A DNA stretch of 64,000 nucleotides from Sphingomonas sp. Root720 (GCF_001428605.1 NZ_LMID01000011.1:310001-374000); one strand, 5' to 3'; shown: positions 34,757 to 45,343, counted from the first letter of the stretch. Notes: generated by a model from the letters alone, not told the origin. Translations and numbers: made by a program.

Positions 34757-36652
34757 TCAGACGCGGACGCCCGCCAGCAGGTAGCGCGCGCCTGCGATGC
34801 TGAGATGGGCATGGTCGAAATAGAGCACGCCGGCGCCCGGCAGCCAGGCGGGGCAGATCCGGGCACCGCATAGCCGCCGCGCCGGGACGATGCGACCCGC
34901 GCCCGTTTCCCGCACGATCCGGTCGAGCCGGGCGGAGACCGCCGCGTCCCTCCGGTTGAAATCGTCACGCCTTTGGCCGAACCCCGCCGGGTCGCCGCCG
35001 CGCAGCCTTTCCATCGCGAGCGCGGTCGGCGCGACGAAGGGCATGCGCGGGATCGAATAGACCAGGCGCAGCGCCTTGCCCCGCGCATGGAGCCCGCGCG
35101 CGGTGCGCTCGATTCCGTCGAGCAGCGCCGCCTGCTGTTGGGGCGAATCGGCCATGAAACCGAGATAATTGACCACCAGCACGACCTCCCCGATATGCGG
35201 ATCGGCCGCCAACTCGGCGAAGCGCCCGGCATTATAGGCCGCACAGCCCGGGCGCCGCTTCGGGTTGTAGCCGAGCGCCGGCGGGCAGCCCGACGCGGTG
35301 ACCTGCAGCACGGAGCGCCTTTCCCGCACCATTTTCTCGCCCAACGCGACGACCAGCTCGGCGCCGAAGCTGTCGCCCCACAGCGCGATGGTGGGAACCA
35401 CATGCGGATCGCCGAACGCGCAGAGCAGCCGATAGGGGATGACGTCGTGCTCGCCCGAATGGCAGGTGGTGCGAAAGCCGCTGCTGTCGCCGGCCGCTGC
35501 CACCAGCTTGCGCCCCACCGGGTCGAGACGCTCCGGCAGGCCCTGGTTCAGCACCACCGCTGCGGCGAGCGCTGCCGTGGCGGCCATCAGCCCGGCGCCG
35601 CCGATCAGGACGGGCCGGTGCGGCAGCCGCCATTTGAGCACCGGACTTTCGACGTAGCGCCACGACGCCCAGGCCAGCGCGAACGCCACCGCCACCGCCG
35701 CGACCGCCTCGGGCGCGGTCAGCGGGCGGAGCGCCATGTAGCGGCCGAAGACCAGGGCCGGCCAATGCCAGAGATAGAGCGAATAGGAGAGCGACCCGAC
35801 CAGCACCAGCGGCGCGGCCCCCAGCATCCGCCCGCCGAGCGACTCGCCATCCTCCCCCGCCGCGAGGATCAGCGCCGCGCCGATGCACGGCGGAAGCGCG
35901 GCGAGCCCGGGGAAGGGTTGCTCGTCCGACAGCAGCAGCAGCGAGGCGCCGATCAGCGCGACGCCGAGCAGCGACAGGCCGTCGCGGATCGCCTGGCCGC
36001 CGGGCTTGGGGACCGCTCCCACCGCGACGATCGCGCCGATCAGCAGCTCGAAAGCGCGCGGCCCGGGATAATAGAAGGCGCGCGAAGGGTCGTGCCCCAC
36101 GTCGCGGATGCTCCAGGCGAGCGACAGCGCCGCCGCCGCCCACAGCATCGCGGGCAGCCAGCGCGGGCGGAAGCGCCACGCCGCCGCCAGCGCGAGCGGG
36201 AAGATCAGGTAGAACTGCTCCTCGACCGCAAGCGACCAGGTGTGCAGTAGCGGCTTGAGCTCGGACTGCCCGTCGAAATAGCCCGACAGGTTGTAGAACA
36301 GAAAATTTGCGACGAAGCCGACCGTGGCGATGCAGGTCTTCGCCACTTCGCGCAACTCTTGCGGCGGCAGCATGACCAGGCCGAGCAGCATCGTCGCGAA
36401 CAGCATCAGGTAGAGGGCGGGGAACAGCCGTCTGACCCGCCGGACATAGAAGCCGGCAATGCTGAACCGGCCCTCGCGCAGCTCTTGATGGAGGATGCGG
36501 GTGATCAAATAGCCGGAGATGACGAAGAAGATGTCGACCCCGACGAACCCGCCGGGAAGCCAGTCGGGAAAGGCATGGAAGATGACGACGGGCAGCACGG
36601 CGAACGCGCGCAGTCCCTGGATGTCGCGCCGGAACCGGTGCGCCTTGTCCAT
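34757..36652 (-). CDS. OafA/YrhL-type acyltransferase with C-terminal SGNH domain
   Basis: A 631-residue membrane O-acyltransferase. The N-terminal acyltransferase-3 domain starts YRRDIQGLRAFAVLPVV-like (here FRRDIQGLRA), has the FHAFP His and FVGVDIFFVISGYLIT, and about ten membrane helices. The periplasmic SGNH-hydrolase-like domain (from about residue 390) has the nucleophile Ser in ALWGDSFGAELV and the His/Asp pair in YFDHAHLS. Such fusions O-acetylate LPS or exopolysaccharide. Its end lies 2 bp from the end of the convergent rnd gene. Confidence 0.92.
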   Translation of the reverse strand: MDKAHRFRRDIQGLRAFAVLPVVIFHAFPDWLPGGFVGVDIFFVISGYLITRILHQELREGRFSIAGFYVRRVRRLFPALYLMLFATMLLGLVMLPPQELREVAKTCIATVGFVANFLFYNLSGYFDGQSELKPLLHTWSLAVEEQFYLIFPLALAAAWRFRPRWLPAMLWAAAALSLAWSIRDVGHDPSRAFYYPGPRAFELLIGAIVAVGAVPKPGGQAIRDGLSLLGVALIGASLLLLSDEQPFPGLAALPPCIGAALILAAGEDGESLGGRMLGAAPLVLVGSLSYSLYLWHWPALVFGRYMALRPLTAPEAVAAVAVAFALAWASWRYVESPVLKWRLPHRPVLIGGAGLMAATAALAAAVVLNQGLPERLDPVGRKLVAAAGDSSGFRTTCHSGEHDVIPYRLLCAFGDPHVVPTIALWGDSFGAELVVALGEKMVRERRSVLQVTASGCPPALGYNPKRRPGCAAYNAGRFAELAADPHIGEVVLVVNYLGFMADSPQQQAALLDGIERTARGLHARGKALRLVYSIPRMPFVAPTALAMERLRGGDPAGFGQRRDDFNRRDAAVSARLDRIVRETGAGRIVPARRLCGARICPAWLPGAGVLYFDHAHLSIAGARYLLAGVRV

Positions 36653-36718
36653 ATCTACTCCCGACAGCGGCCCCCCGTCCGCGCCAAGCAGTCACAATGC
36701 TGCGGTGCACTCAAGCTG

Positions 36719-36736
36719 CCGGCGGCCAGCCGCCGG
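36719..36736. other. Short GC hairpin between ppx and the acyltransferase
   Basis: CCGGCGGC and GCCGCCGG are exact inverted 8 bp copies around CA. It lies in the 110 bp gap after ppx and before the acyltransferase. It has no T-tract and may be a weak terminator or chance. Confidence 0.35.
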
Positions 36737-36762
36737 AAAATCGCGGGGAACGCCCTTCCCCG

Positions 36763-38262
36763 TCACCCCAGGATGAGGCGCGCCTGGAGACCGAAGGATG
36801 CGGCCAGCGCCTTGTGGCGCCGCTCGACCGCCTCGCCGTAGAGGATGGCGTTGTCGCGCTCGATATGGAGTTCCAGCCCGTCTTTCGCCAGCAGCAGCCG
36901 GCTGCCGGCCAGCGCGTCGGCGACCCCGCCCGAAAAACGCTGGCCGAGCCGCAAAGCGAAGCCCCAGCGTTCGGCCGCGACGATCTCGGACGGCGAGCAG
37001 ATGCCGTTGATCATCGGCACGACGCCCTGGCCCCCGAAGCTGGTCCACAGCGCATGCGCCATCATGCCGCGCCCGCGCGAATCGATCCCGACCCAGTTGC
37101 CGTGCAACGCCGTCTCGACGCCCCGCTCGGCGCGGAATTCGGGATGGGCGCGCCAGCCCACGTCGGCGAGCAGGCAGGTGGCGTGGCGGATACGCGCGTC
37201 GGCCGGGCTCTCGCTGGCGAACAGCGGCGCCAGCCAGCGGTCGAGCAAGTCGCCATGTTCGGGGAAGCGGCCCTGCCGCGCCCCCTCCTCTCGGGTCGAG
37301 GCGATCAACGGGTCCTGCGCGCGCTGATATTCGCTGAGTTCGTCATAAAGCAGACCTTCGCGCAGGCCATAGGCCGACACGATCAGCTCGCTCGAGCCGA
37401 GCTGGCGCACGACATGGCTGAGCAGCAGCGCGGCGTGCGACAGCGTGGGAATACGCGTGCCTGACAGGCCGACGACGTCGCGCAGACGCTTGCGATCGAG
37501 ATGCGCCAGCACCCGGACCAGGTGCTGGGCATTTTCCGGCGGCATCCAGTAATGGTGGACGATCGGCAGCGGATAGCCGGTCAGGTGCATGTCGAGCCGG
37601 GCGAGCGAACGCCACGAGCCGCCGACCATGTAGAAAGGCAGCCCCGCGCCCTTCCCCGTCCAGCCGCTCTTTCCGAGCATCTTGGCGACCAGGTCGCGAA
37701 AGGCGCGCGGTCCCTTCGCCTTGACCGCGTCGATCCGCAGCACGCCGAGCGGGAAGGAGCTCGTCTCGCGCACCTCGCCGTCGACCACCCGCGCCAGCTC
37801 GAGACTGCCGCCGCCGAGATCGCCGACGATGCCGTTCGCCTGCGGGATCGAGGCGATCACCCCCATCCCCGCCATCCGGGCCTCGTCGTCGCCCGACAAT
37901 ATCTCGACCGGCAGGCCAAGGTCGAGCACCCGGTCGATGAACTGCTGGCCGTTGCTCGCCTCGCGCACCGCGGCGGTGGCGACGGTGCGCGGCTGCGGCA
38001 CGCCCATCTGCTCGGACAGGCGGCGGAAGCGGGCGAGCGTCGACAGTGCGCGCTCCACCGAATCGGCGTCGAGCATGCCGTCCCGCGACACGCCCTTGCC
38101 GAGTCCGGCCATCACCTTCTCGTTGAACAGCGCCGCCGGAATCCGGGCCGGACCGTCATAGATGACGAGGCGGATCGAATTGGAACCGATGTCGATGATC
38201 CCGACACGGGTGTGGCCGGGCGCTGGGGTTCTGGCGCGGCGGAACATCGAAATGGATGGCAT
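36763..38262 (-). CDS. ppx: Exopolyphosphatase / Ppx-GppA phosphatase
   Basis: A 499-residue actin-fold phosphatase that shortens polyphosphate chains or hydrolyses pppGpp. It has phosphate-binding loops GIIDIGSNSIRLVIYDG and GIVGDLGGGSLELARV, and a C-terminal HD-like helical domain with HATCLLADVGWRAHPE. The ATG at 38260-38262 gives the better N-terminus. The gene shares a 93 bp divergent gap with the PAP2 gene, which contains a perfect inverted repeat. ppk1 lies downstream of that gene, so polyphosphate synthesis and breakdown genes are neighbours. Confidence 0.93.
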   Translation of the reverse strand: MPSISMFRRARTPAPGHTRVGIIDIGSNSIRLVIYDGPARIPAALFNEKVMAGLGKGVSRDGMLDADSVERALSTLARFRRLSEQMGVPQPRTVATAAVREASNGQQFIDRVLDLGLPVEILSGDDEARMAGMGVIASIPQANGIVGDLGGGSLELARVVDGEVRETSSFPLGVLRIDAVKAKGPRAFRDLVAKMLGKSGWTGKGAGLPFYMVGGSWRSLARLDMHLTGYPLPIVHHYWMPPENAQHLVRVLAHLDRKRLRDVVGLSGTRIPTLSHAALLLSHVVRQLGSSELIVSAYGLREGLLYDELSEYQRAQDPLIASTREEGARQGRFPEHGDLLDRWLAPLFASESPADARIRHATCLLADVGWRAHPEFRAERGVETALHGNWVGIDSRGRGMMAHALWTSFGGQGVVPMINGICSPSEIVAAERWGFALRLGQRFSGGVADALAGSRLLLAKDGLELHIERDNAILYGEAVERRHKALAASFGLQARLILG

Positions 38263-38268
38263 ATGTCT

Positions 38269-38287
38269 CCGATTTAACCGAAATCGG
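38269..38287. promoter_or_regulatory. Perfect inverted repeat in the ppx/PAP2 divergent gap
   Basis: CCGATTT-AACCG-AAATCGG has exact 7 bp arms, 6 bp before the ppx ATG. Position and symmetry suggest an operator controlling ppx and perhaps the PAP2 gene. TTAACC within it resembles half a CtrA site, but the second half is lacking. It does not match the Pho box pattern. Confidence 0.5.
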
Positions 38288-38355
38288 TCGCGGCGCAAAC
38301 GCGCCGCCGGTCGAATTCTGTCCCATCCGGCGCTTTTGTCCGCTTATGAGGAACG

Positions 38356-38967
38356 ATGCCGGCCGGATACCGCCCAACGCCGCTCATCCTGTCGGGACTG
38401 GTCCTGATGATCGCGGCCATCGCCCTGTGGGGGCTGGCGCCGTCGCTCGACCTCGCGCTGCTCGCGGCCTTTCGGATCGACGCGGCGTCGGCGTTGCTTC
38501 CCGCAATTCGCGGCGCGACCCTGCTCGGCGGCCTGGCGCTGCTCGCGCCCTTCGCGCTGGTCGTCGCCGGAGGACTCGCGCTGCACGGCGATCGTCGCCG
38601 CGCCTTGTGGCTGCTGCTGACCGTGGCGACGGGCCGGCTCGCGGTGGAAGCGGCGAAGCTGGCCTGTGCACGCGGACGTCCGCCGCTGGCCGGCCGGCTC
38701 GACGATGTCAGCTCCTACAGCTTTCCCAGCGCCCATGCGACGGGGACGCTGCTCGTCTGGCTGGCGATCGCCATGCTGTTCGAGCGCCGCCGCCACCTGC
38801 TCCTGCCCCTCGCCTTCGCGATGGCGGCGATGATCGGATGGACCCGGCTCGCGCTCGGCGTCCATTGGCCGGGCGACGTCATCGGCGGCTTCGGGCTGGC
38901 GCTGGTCTGGGCGGGCCTGGCAGAGCGCTGGCTGCCGCCGCCGCGGCCTTCGCTCAGTCGCGCCTGA
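38356..38967 (+). CDS. PAP2-superfamily membrane phosphatase
   Basis: A 203-residue integral membrane phosphatase with about six helices. The three PAP2 motifs are complete: KLACARGRP (Kx6RP), FPSAH, and [12 protein letters not shown] (Rx5Hx3D). Relatives dephosphorylate undecaprenyl pyrophosphate or phosphatidate. The gene converges with ppk1 and their 3' ends overlap by 14 bp. It is divergent from ppx. Confidence 0.92.
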   Translation: MPAGYRPTPLILSGLVLMIAAIALWGLAPSLDLALLAAFRIDAASALLPAIRGATLLGGLALLAPFALVVAGGLALHGDRRRALWLLLTVATGRLAVEAAKLACARGRPPLAGRLDDVSSYSFPSAHATGTLLVWLAIAMLFERRRHLLLPLAFAMAAMIGWTRLALGVHWPGDVIGGFGLALVWAGLAERWLPPPRPSLSRA

Positions 38968-41119
38968 GCGTCAGCTTCGGCACCTGGCCCGACTGGCGCA
39001 GGGCGGCGCCGCGCCCCGACAGCGACGGGTTGGTCATGAAATAGCGATGCAGGTTGAACGGGCGCCGGCCGGGCTCGATTCGCTCATATTGCCCGTCGGG
39101 CAGCAGTCGCCAGCTCTGCTCGTCGTCGATAAGATTTGCCACCATCACCTGGTCGAGGATCTGGGCATGGACGGTCGCATTCTCGATCGGCAGCAGATAT
39201 TCGACCCGGCGATCGAAGTTGCGCGGCATCCAGTCGGCCGAGCTGATCAGCACCTTCGCCTTGCGATTCGGAAGCGCCCCGCCATTGCCGAAGCAGACGA
39301 TGCGGCTGTGCTCGAGGAAGCGGCCGATCACCGACTTCACCCGGATATTGTCCGACAGGCCCGGCACGCCCGGACGCAGGCAGCATATCCCGCGGATGAC
39401 GAGATCGATCTGCACCCCCGCCGCACTCGCACGATAGAGCTTCTCGATGATCGCGGGATCGACCAGCGAGTTCATCTTCGCCCAGATCGCGGCGTCGCGT
39501 CCCTCGCGGGCATGATCGATCTCGGCATCGATGAGCCGGGCCAGCTCGTCGCGCATGCCGTGCGGCGAGATCGTCAACAGGCTCAGGTCGACCGGCTCGA
39601 CATAGCCGGTGATGTAGTTGAACAGCTGCGCGGCATCGCGGCCCAGCCGGGGATCGGCGGTGAAGAAGCTCAGATCGGTATAGATGCGCGCCGTGATCGG
39701 GTGATAATTGCCCGTGCCGAAATGGCAGTAGCTGCGGTGCCCCTCGCCTTCGCGGCGGACTACCATCGAAACCTTGGCGTGGGTCTTCCAGTCGATGAAC
39801 CCGTAGACCACCTGCACACCCGCGCGTTCGAGCTGCGAGGCCCACATCAGGTTCTGTTCCTCGTCGAACCGCGCCTTCAGCTCGACCACCGCCGTCACCG
39901 ACTTGCCCGCCTCCGCCGCGTCGACCAGCGCGCGAATCACCGCCGACTGCTTGCCGGCGCGGTAGAGCGTCTGCTTGATCGCGACGACATCCGGGTCCTG
40001 CGCCGCCTGCCGGAGGAAGGCGAGCACCACGTCGAACGTCTCATAGGGATGATGGACGACGATGTCCTTCGCCCGGATCGCGGCGAAACAGTCGCCGCCA
40101 TGCTCGCGGATCCGCTCGGGGAAGCGCGGGCTGAACGGCGTGAACTTCAGATCGGGCCGGTCCTCCTCGACGAGATGGGCGAGGTCGGCGATGCCCAGGA
40201 AGCTGCCCGACTCGGTGACGAAACTGTCGGCGCCGCCGATCTGGTCCTTCCACAGCGGTTCGAGCGAGGACGACATGCCGCCTTCGAGTTCGATCCGGAT
40301 CACCCGGCCGCGCCGGCGGCGCTTGATCGCGGTGCGGAAGTAGAGGACCAGGTCCTCGGCCTCTTCCTCGACCTCGATGTCGCTGTCGCGGATGATACGC
40401 AGCGCGCCATGGCCGCGCACCTCGTAACCGGGGAAGATGATGCCGGTGAAGCGCCGCACCATCGTCTCGATCGCGACGTAGCGCGCGCCATCGCCCGGCA
40501 GGCGGATGAAGCGCGGCAGGGTCGCGGGAACCATCACCAGCTCGAACACCTGCTCCCCGTCCGAAAGGCGGGTCAGGTCGAACAGCAGGCTGAAGCCCTT
40601 GTTCGGGATGAACGGAAACGGGTGGGCCGGATCGAGCGCCTGCGGGGTCAGCACCGGGAAGATCTGGTCCCGGAAATAGGTTTCGAGCCAGGCAGCGTCC
40701 TGCCCCTCGATCTCCTCGAGCACGACGATGCCCGATGCGGCGAGTTCGTCGCGCAGCCGATCCCAGACGAGCTGCTGGTCGGCCATCAGCTGGTCGGATC
40801 GGCCCGACGCCCCTTCCACCTGCTGCGCGACGGTCAGCCCGTCGGGCGACAGCGTGTCGACGCCCTCGAGTTGCTGCGCGCGCAGGCCGGCGAAGCGCAC
40901 CATGAAGAACTCGTCGAGATTGTTGCCCGAGATCGACAGGAAGCGGAGTCGCTCGAGCAGCGGGTGCGCCGGATTGGACGCCTCCTCCAGCACGCGCTGG
41001 TTGAACGCCAGCCAGCTCAGCTCGCGGTTGAAATAGCGGTCGCGCAGGGCGATCGGCTCGATCGGCGTCAGCGCGCCAACCAATTCCTCGTCATGATCAG
41101 GCTGTTCGATCGAATCCAT
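38954..41119 (-). CDS. ppk1: Polyphosphate kinase 1
   Basis: Makes polyphosphate from ATP at the membrane. The 721-residue protein has the N-terminal domain [16 protein letters not shown], then [18 protein letters not shown], and the two catalytic phospholipase-D-like halves. The autophosphorylated His is in [13 protein letters not shown] and the second active His/Arg region is in [17 protein letters not shown]. It is downstream of hdaA by 9 bp in the same direction, so replication control and polyphosphate may be co-expressed. Confidence 0.96.
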   Translation of the reverse strand: MDSIEQPDHDEELVGALTPIEPIALRDRYFNRELSWLAFNQRVLEEASNPAHPLLERLRFLSISGNNLDEFFMVRFAGLRAQQLEGVDTLSPDGLTVAQQVEGASGRSDQLMADQQLVWDRLRDELAASGIVVLEEIEGQDAAWLETYFRDQIFPVLTPQALDPAHPFPFIPNKGFSLLFDLTRLSDGEQVFELVMVPATLPRFIRLPGDGARYVAIETMVRRFTGIIFPGYEVRGHGALRIIRDSDIEVEEEAEDLVLYFRTAIKRRRRGRVIRIELEGGMSSSLEPLWKDQIGGADSFVTESGSFLGIADLAHLVEEDRPDLKFTPFSPRFPERIREHGGDCFAAIRAKDIVVHHPYETFDVVLAFLRQAAQDPDVVAIKQTLYRAGKQSAVIRALVDAAEAGKSVTAVVELKARFDEEQNLMWASQLERAGVQVVYGFIDWKTHAKVSMVVRREGEGHRSYCHFGTGNYHPITARIYTDLSFFTADPRLGRDAAQLFNYITGYVEPVDLSLLTISPHGMRDELARLIDAEIDHAREGRDAAIWAKMNSLVDPAIIEKLYRASAAGVQIDLVIRGICCLRPGVPGLSDNIRVKSVIGRFLEHSRIVCFGNGGALPNRKAKVLISSADWMPRNFDRRVEYLLPIENATVHAQILDQVMVANLIDDEQSWRLLPDGQYERIEPGRRPFNLHRYFMTNPSLSGRGAALRQSGQVPKLTLRRD

Positions 41120-41128
41120 GGGCGCTCG

Positions 41129-41752
41129 TTATAGCAGCCTATATGTATCTTCGGTGACACCAATCGCCGCAAGGGCCTCGCGGGCCACTGCCATGGTGAT
41201 CGGCCGCCGACGCGCCAGCGCCGCCTCGTCGAGCGCATCGACGATCCGGCCGACGCCGATATAGCTGCGCTCGATCCGCGGCACGACATAGCGCACCACC
41301 TCGGGCCTGGCGGCGAGACCGCGGGCCTGGAGCAGCTTTTCGACCAGCCCCATCATCAGCGGAAAATCGGGCTCCTCGATCGCGACATGCGGGCTGGCGA
41401 GCAGCCGCGAGCGCAGGTCGGGAAGCTTGATGCGCCATTTTGCCGACGGCAGGTCCGCCGCCAGCAGCAGCGGCTTGTGATCCGCCTGCGCCGCGTTCCA
41501 GGCGTGGAACAGCTTCTCCTCGTCCTGGTCGTCGGCATTGTCGACGAAGCGGCCGCCGGTCTTCGCGGCGAAGATCCGGCCAAGCAGGCTGCGGCCCGAC
41601 TTGCGCGGGCCGGTCAGCACCGTCGCCATCACCGGCCAGAGCGCCCAATGTTCGAGATGGCGCACGGCCGTGCTGTTGGCGTCGCTGACGATGAAGTCGC
41701 GCTCGTCCTCATCCGCCGGCCAGACGAAGGGCAGCGCGATCTGGTCGATCAT
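41129..41752 (-). CDS. hdaA: HdaA, DnaA-inactivating regulator
   Basis: A 207-residue DnaA-related AAA+ protein that promotes hydrolysis of DnaA-ATP with the sliding clamp. The N-terminus MIDQIALPF contains the clamp-binding QxxLPF motif. It has a Walker-A-like loop, LTGPRKSGRSLLG, and the C-terminal helical lid but no DnaA DNA-binding domain IV. Its ATG overlaps the stop of the upstream secreted-protein gene (ATGA). This gene order with purM nearby is common in alphaproteobacteria. Confidence 0.93.
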   Translation of the reverse strand: MIDQIALPFVWPADEDERDFIVSDANSTAVRHLEHWALWPVMATVLTGPRKSGRSLLGRIFAAKTGGRFVDNADDQDEEKLFHAWNAAQADHKPLLLAADLPSAKWRIKLPDLRSRLLASPHVAIEEPDFPLMMGLVEKLLQARGLAARPEVVRYVVPRIERSYIGVGRIVDALDEAALARRRPITMAVAREALAAIGVTEDTYRLL

Positions 41753-42963
41753 GGAGCGGGCGGGCTCCCGCCGCGCCTGATGCGGAAGCCGCCGGCGATA
41801 TCCTCGATCTGCCAGCCGCGCGCCGCGAGCGCCTCGCGGAATGCAGCCGGCGGGCCCGAGAAACCGATCCGGAACACCGAAGTGCCGCCCAGCGCAAGGC
41901 TGGCGGTCTGCACCCCCGTCACGCCCGTCATGCCGCGCAACCCCGTTTCCAGGCCGCGCAGTATCGCCGGATCGGGCGTTTCAGCCTGGACGGTGATGGT
42001 GCTGGTCGCCGCCGACGCCATCTCCGCGAGCACGTCGTCGATCGGGACCTCGGCCGCCGGCGCCTCGACGACGAGCGACTTGTCGGCGCGGAAGCCGCCT
42101 TCCCGCAGCGCGCGGGTATAGGCGCGATCGATGCGATCGATGCCGCGATCGAGCATCGCGGGGAGCGCATCGCCATTGTCGGCGGTCAGCGTGAAGCTGT
42201 CGATCACCGCGGCGTCGGGGCCGTGGCGCGCGACGAACTTGCCGATCACGGGTCCGCCCGGCCACTGCCGGAACAGCGTCACCTCGGGAACGACGATGTC
42301 CGCCGCGCCATATTGGTCGAGCAGCATGCGCCACCACCCACGGCCGGGACGGCGCGACTGGGCCGCGTTGAGGAGCACCGGATCGACGCCGGTGCCCGAC
42401 ACGCGAACATAGTCGATCGGGCTGTTGGCCGTACGGAACCGCGCCCAGGCCTTCTGCCATTCGCTGCGCCGTTCGAAGCTGATCGGGGTCGCGCCGCTCC
42501 ATTCGACCGGAATGACCAGCATCGGGGCCGATCGCTGCATCGCTCCCTTCACGCCCAGCAGCTCGCCGGCACGGGCACGGTCGAACAGCACGCCGAGCGT
42601 CGCGACATAACGGTTGGGACCGACATGCTCCTCTTCGACGACGATGCCGCCGCTGATCGAGTCGAGCGTCGAGTCGGGCAGGCCGGGCGCATTCTCCACC
42701 GGCTTGCCGTTGACCCTGGCCCACAGCATCTTCCAGCCCTTGCGCTGCGCCTCGCGCCAGCCGCCGTTGCGCGCCTGATCGGCACTGCGCGCGGCGATAT
42801 CCACCTTGATTCCGTCGACCTCGAAGCTGCCCGACCCGTCGATCGGCGGCACGCCGCGTTCGTCGGGACGTTCGAGCTGCGCGAAGGCGAGCGCAGCCGC
42901 GAACAGCGCGACGCACAGGATCGACAGCGGAAGCGGACGGAAAAGACGTTGGGCGAGGTTCAC
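41749..42963 (-). CDS. Exported conserved hypothetical protein next to hdaA
   Basis: A 404-residue protein with a likely signal peptide ([20 protein letters not shown]) after a GTG start at 42961-42963, which has AAAGG upstream. Longer ATG/TTG starts would put 27 residues ahead of the signal sequence and reach into the purM leader. The body resembles DUF2066-type proteins, with a C-terminal part (about 330-400) that may be a heavy-metal-associated-like fold. No catalytic motif was seen. It is translationally coupled to hdaA. Confidence 0.72.
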   Translation of the reverse strand: MNLAQRLFRPLPLSILCVALFAAALAFAQLERPDERGVPPIDGSGSFEVDGIKVDIAARSADQARNGGWREAQRKGWKMLWARVNGKPVENAPGLPDSTLDSISGGIVVEEEHVGPNRYVATLGVLFDRARAGELLGVKGAMQRSAPMLVIPVEWSGATPISFERRSEWQKAWARFRTANSPIDYVRVSGTGVDPVLLNAAQSRRPGRGWWRMLLDQYGAADIVVPEVTLFRQWPGGPVIGKFVARHGPDAAVIDSFTLTADNGDALPAMLDRGIDRIDRAYTRALREGGFRADKSLVVEAPAAEVPIDDVLAEMASAATSTITVQAETPDPAILRGLETGLRGMTGVTGVQTASLALGGTSVFRIGFSGPPAAFREALAARGWQIEDIAGGFRIRRGGSPPAP

Positions 42964-43024
42964 GAGAGGCCTTTTGGCGACTTGGCCGTGGAAATCCAAG
43001 CGCGATGTGTCTAGGGCCTGCGCC

Positions 43025-44131
43025 ATGGCGAACGAAAGCAGCAAAACCGAATCCTACACCTATGCCAAGGCTGGCGTCTCGATCGCGGCCGGCAATGCCC
43101 TGGTCCGCGCCATCGGCCCGCTCGCCAAGGCGACCCGGCGACCGGGCGCCGATGCCGATCTGGGCGGTTTCGGCGGCTTCTTCGACCTGAAGGCGGCCGG
43201 CTATTCCGATCCGTTGCTCGTCGCCGCGAACGATGGCGTCGGCACCAAGCTCAAGCTCGCGATCGACAGCGGCAGGCATGACGGGGTCGGCATCGACCTG
43301 GTCGCCATGTGCGCGAACGACCTGATCGTCCAGGGCGCCGAGCCGCTGTTCTTCCTCGACTATTTCGCGACCGGCAAGCTCGACAACGACGTCGCCGTCC
43401 GGGTCGTCGCCGGCATCGCCGAGGGCTGCAAGCTGGCGGGCTGCGCGCTGATCGGCGGCGAGACCGCCGAGATGCCGGGCATGTATGCCGATGGCGACTA
43501 TGACCTGGCGGGCTTCTGCGTCGGTGCGGTCGAGCGCGACCAGGCGCTGACCGGCAACCGCGTCGCCGCCGGACAGGCGATTCTCGGCCTCGCCTCCTCG
43601 GGTGTCCATTCGAACGGCTATTCGCTGGTCCGCCGGCTCGCCGCCGACAAGGGCTGGAGGCTCGACCGCCCCGCGCTGTTCGATCAGGACGTGCTGCTGA
43701 TCGACGCGCTGATGGCGCCGACCCGCATCTATGTGAAGTCGCTGCTGCCGCTGGTCCGCTCGGGCCTGGTCCGGGCGATGGCGCATATCACCGGAGGCGG
43801 CCTGCTGGAGAACATCCCGCGCGTGCTGCCCGATGGCCTGCACGCCCATGTCGACGCCGACGGTTGGGAACAGCCGCGGCTGATGGCGTTCCTCCAGGCG
43901 CAGGGCAATATCGAACCCGAGGAGATGGCCCGCACCTTCAACTGCGGCGTCGGCATGGCGGTGATCGTCGCCGAGGACGACGTCGCGGCGGTGACGAAGG
44001 CGCTCGAAGCTGCGGGCGAGACGGTGCTGCGCGTCGGCCATATCGCCGAGGGCGGGAAAGGCTGCACGGTCAGGGGGTCGGTCGAGACCTGGAGTGCGAA
44101 AGCCGACTGGTCCGCGACGCACCTGGGCTAG
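43025..44131 (+). CDS. purM: Phosphoribosylformylglycinamidine cyclo-ligase
   Basis: AIR synthetase, the fifth step of purine synthesis. The 368-residue protein has [40 protein letters not shown] (ATP loop) and [12 protein letters not shown], then [11 protein letters not shown]. The ATG at 43025 gives the usual N-terminus. purN follows 14 bp later, so they form a purMN operon. The divergent exported-protein gene starts 61 bp away. Confidence 0.97.
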   Translation: MANESSKTESYTYAKAGVSIAAGNALVRAIGPLAKATRRPGADADLGGFGGFFDLKAAGYSDPLLVAANDGVGTKLKLAIDSGRHDGVGIDLVAMCANDLIVQGAEPLFFLDYFATGKLDNDVAVRVVAGIAEGCKLAGCALIGGETAEMPGMYADGDYDLAGFCVGAVERDQALTGNRVAAGQAILGLASSGVHSNGYSLVRRLAADKGWRLDRPALFDQDVLLIDALMAPTRIYVKSLLPLVRSGLVRAMAHITGGGLLENIPRVLPDGLHAHVDADGWEQPRLMAFLQAQGNIEPEEMARTFNCGVGMAVIVAEDDVAAVTKALEAAGETVLRVGHIAEGGKGCTVRGSVETWSAKADWSATHLG

Positions 44132-44145
44132 GCCGTCGGAACTGC

Positions 44146-44724
44146 ATGGGAACCAAGGCCCCCCTCGCCATCCTGATTTCCGGACGCGGCAGCAACATGA
44201 GCGTGCTGATCGAAGCGTCGCGCGCGCCCGACTGCCCCTATGAGGTGGTGCTCGTCGCCTCGAACAATCCCGACGCCCCCGGCCTCGCCCTCGCCCGTGC
44301 GGCGGGAATCGCCACCTTCGCGCACAGCCACAAGGGGCTGGCCCGTGCCGATTTCGACGCGATCATCGACCGGGCCCTGCGCGACGCCGGGGTCCGCTAC
44401 GTGGCGCTGGCCGGCTATATGCGCATCCTGAGCGAGGGCTTCGTCGCCGGCTGGGAGGGACGGATGCTCAATATCCATCCCTCGCTCCTTCCCAAGTACA
44501 AGGGGCTCGACACCCATGGCCGCGCGATCGCGGCGGGCGATGCCGAAGGCGGCTGTTCGGTCCATGTCGTCACCGCGACGCTCGACGACGGCGAGGTCGT
44601 GGGACAGGCGACGGTGCCGATCCTCCCGGGCGATACGCCGGAGGCGTTGGCCAATCGCGTGCTGGTCGAGGAGCACCGTCTTTATCCCGCCGCGCTGTCC
44701 GCCTATATCCGGGCGCATGGCTGA
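44146..44724 (+). CDS. purN: Phosphoribosylglycinamide formyltransferase
   Basis: Adds the first formyl group in purine synthesis using 10-formyl-THF. The 192-residue protein has ILISGRGSNMSVLI (substrate loop), MLNIHPSLLPKYKGLDTHG with catalytic Asn/His, and TLDDGEVVGQ with the catalytic Asp. The last 8 bp overlap the start of the next gene. Confidence 0.96.
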   Translation: MGTKAPLAILISGRGSNMSVLIEASRAPDCPYEVVLVASNNPDAPGLALARAAGIATFAHSHKGLARADFDAIIDRALRDAGVRYVALAGYMRILSEGFVAGWEGRMLNIHPSLLPKYKGLDTHGRAIAAGDAEGGCSVHVVTATLDDGEVVGQATVPILPGDTPEALANRVLVEEHRLYPAALSAYIRAHG

Positions 44725-45343
44725 CGGAAATTCGGAGGCCGCCGCCGCACGGCGGCGCAGGGTGCGATTGCTCACGCTCGCCGAGCTTCTCGGCGTCTCG
44801 GCGCTCGTCATCTCGGCATTGACCTTGTGGAACAGCTATAGCGAGCGCCGCCACAGCGAGGAGGCGCAGACCGCCGAAAGCCGGGCGGCCAGCGCCAGGG
44901 CCCGTACCCTCGTCCTGCGCGCCGAAACCGAGAAGGACGGCGACCGCATCGCCCTTCACGCCACCGGCGACCAGGTGATCCAGGGCCAGACCATCGCCTT
45001 TCCGAAGGCTCTCGGTGTCGATCCGGTCGACAGTACCGACCCCCGGATCGAGTCGTCCTGGTTCGCGAGCGGACTCAAGAAGGCGCGCCGCGAGGCTGGC
45101 GAGCCCGAACGGCCGCGCGGCGACGCGCGCCTGCCGGTTGCGATCACGACTCGCTTCACCGTCGACGGCGAGATGGCGGAGGACGTGACGCTTTACGACA
45201 TCGGCTACGTCACCGACGGCGGCTTCCTCGGCGGTACCTCGATCCGCCTGCGCGGCCTGTCGCTGATCGGACGGAGCAGCGCCAAGGCGGCACCCGCGCG
45301 ACTCGACGCGCTGTGGAAGGCTCGGCACAAGGGCGCGAAATAA
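44717..45343 (+). CDS. Membrane-anchored hypothetical protein
   Basis: A 208-residue protein with a charged N-terminus, one membrane helix (LLTLAELLGVSALVISALTLWNSY, residues about 19-42), a heptad-like helical stretch, and a soluble C-terminal domain with beta-strand character. No family was recognised. It overlaps the end of purN by 8 bp and its TAA shares a base with the ATG of the next gene, so the four genes from purM are probably cotranscribed. Confidence 0.75.
   Translation: MADGNSEAAAARRRRVRLLTLAELLGVSALVISALTLWNSYSERRHSEEAQTAESRAASARARTLVLRAETEKDGDRIALHATGDQVIQGQTIAFPKALGVDPVDSTDPRIESSWFASGLKKARREAGEPERPRGDARLPVAITTRFTVDGEMAEDVTLYDIGYVTDGGFLGGTSIRLRGLSLIGRSSAKAAPARLDALWKARHKGAK

Noticed and set aside
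42964-43044. Longer starts (43044 TTG, 43026 ATG) for the exported protein before hdaA
   Set aside because: They add residues ahead of a good signal peptide and reach into the purM start; the GTG with AAAGG fits better.
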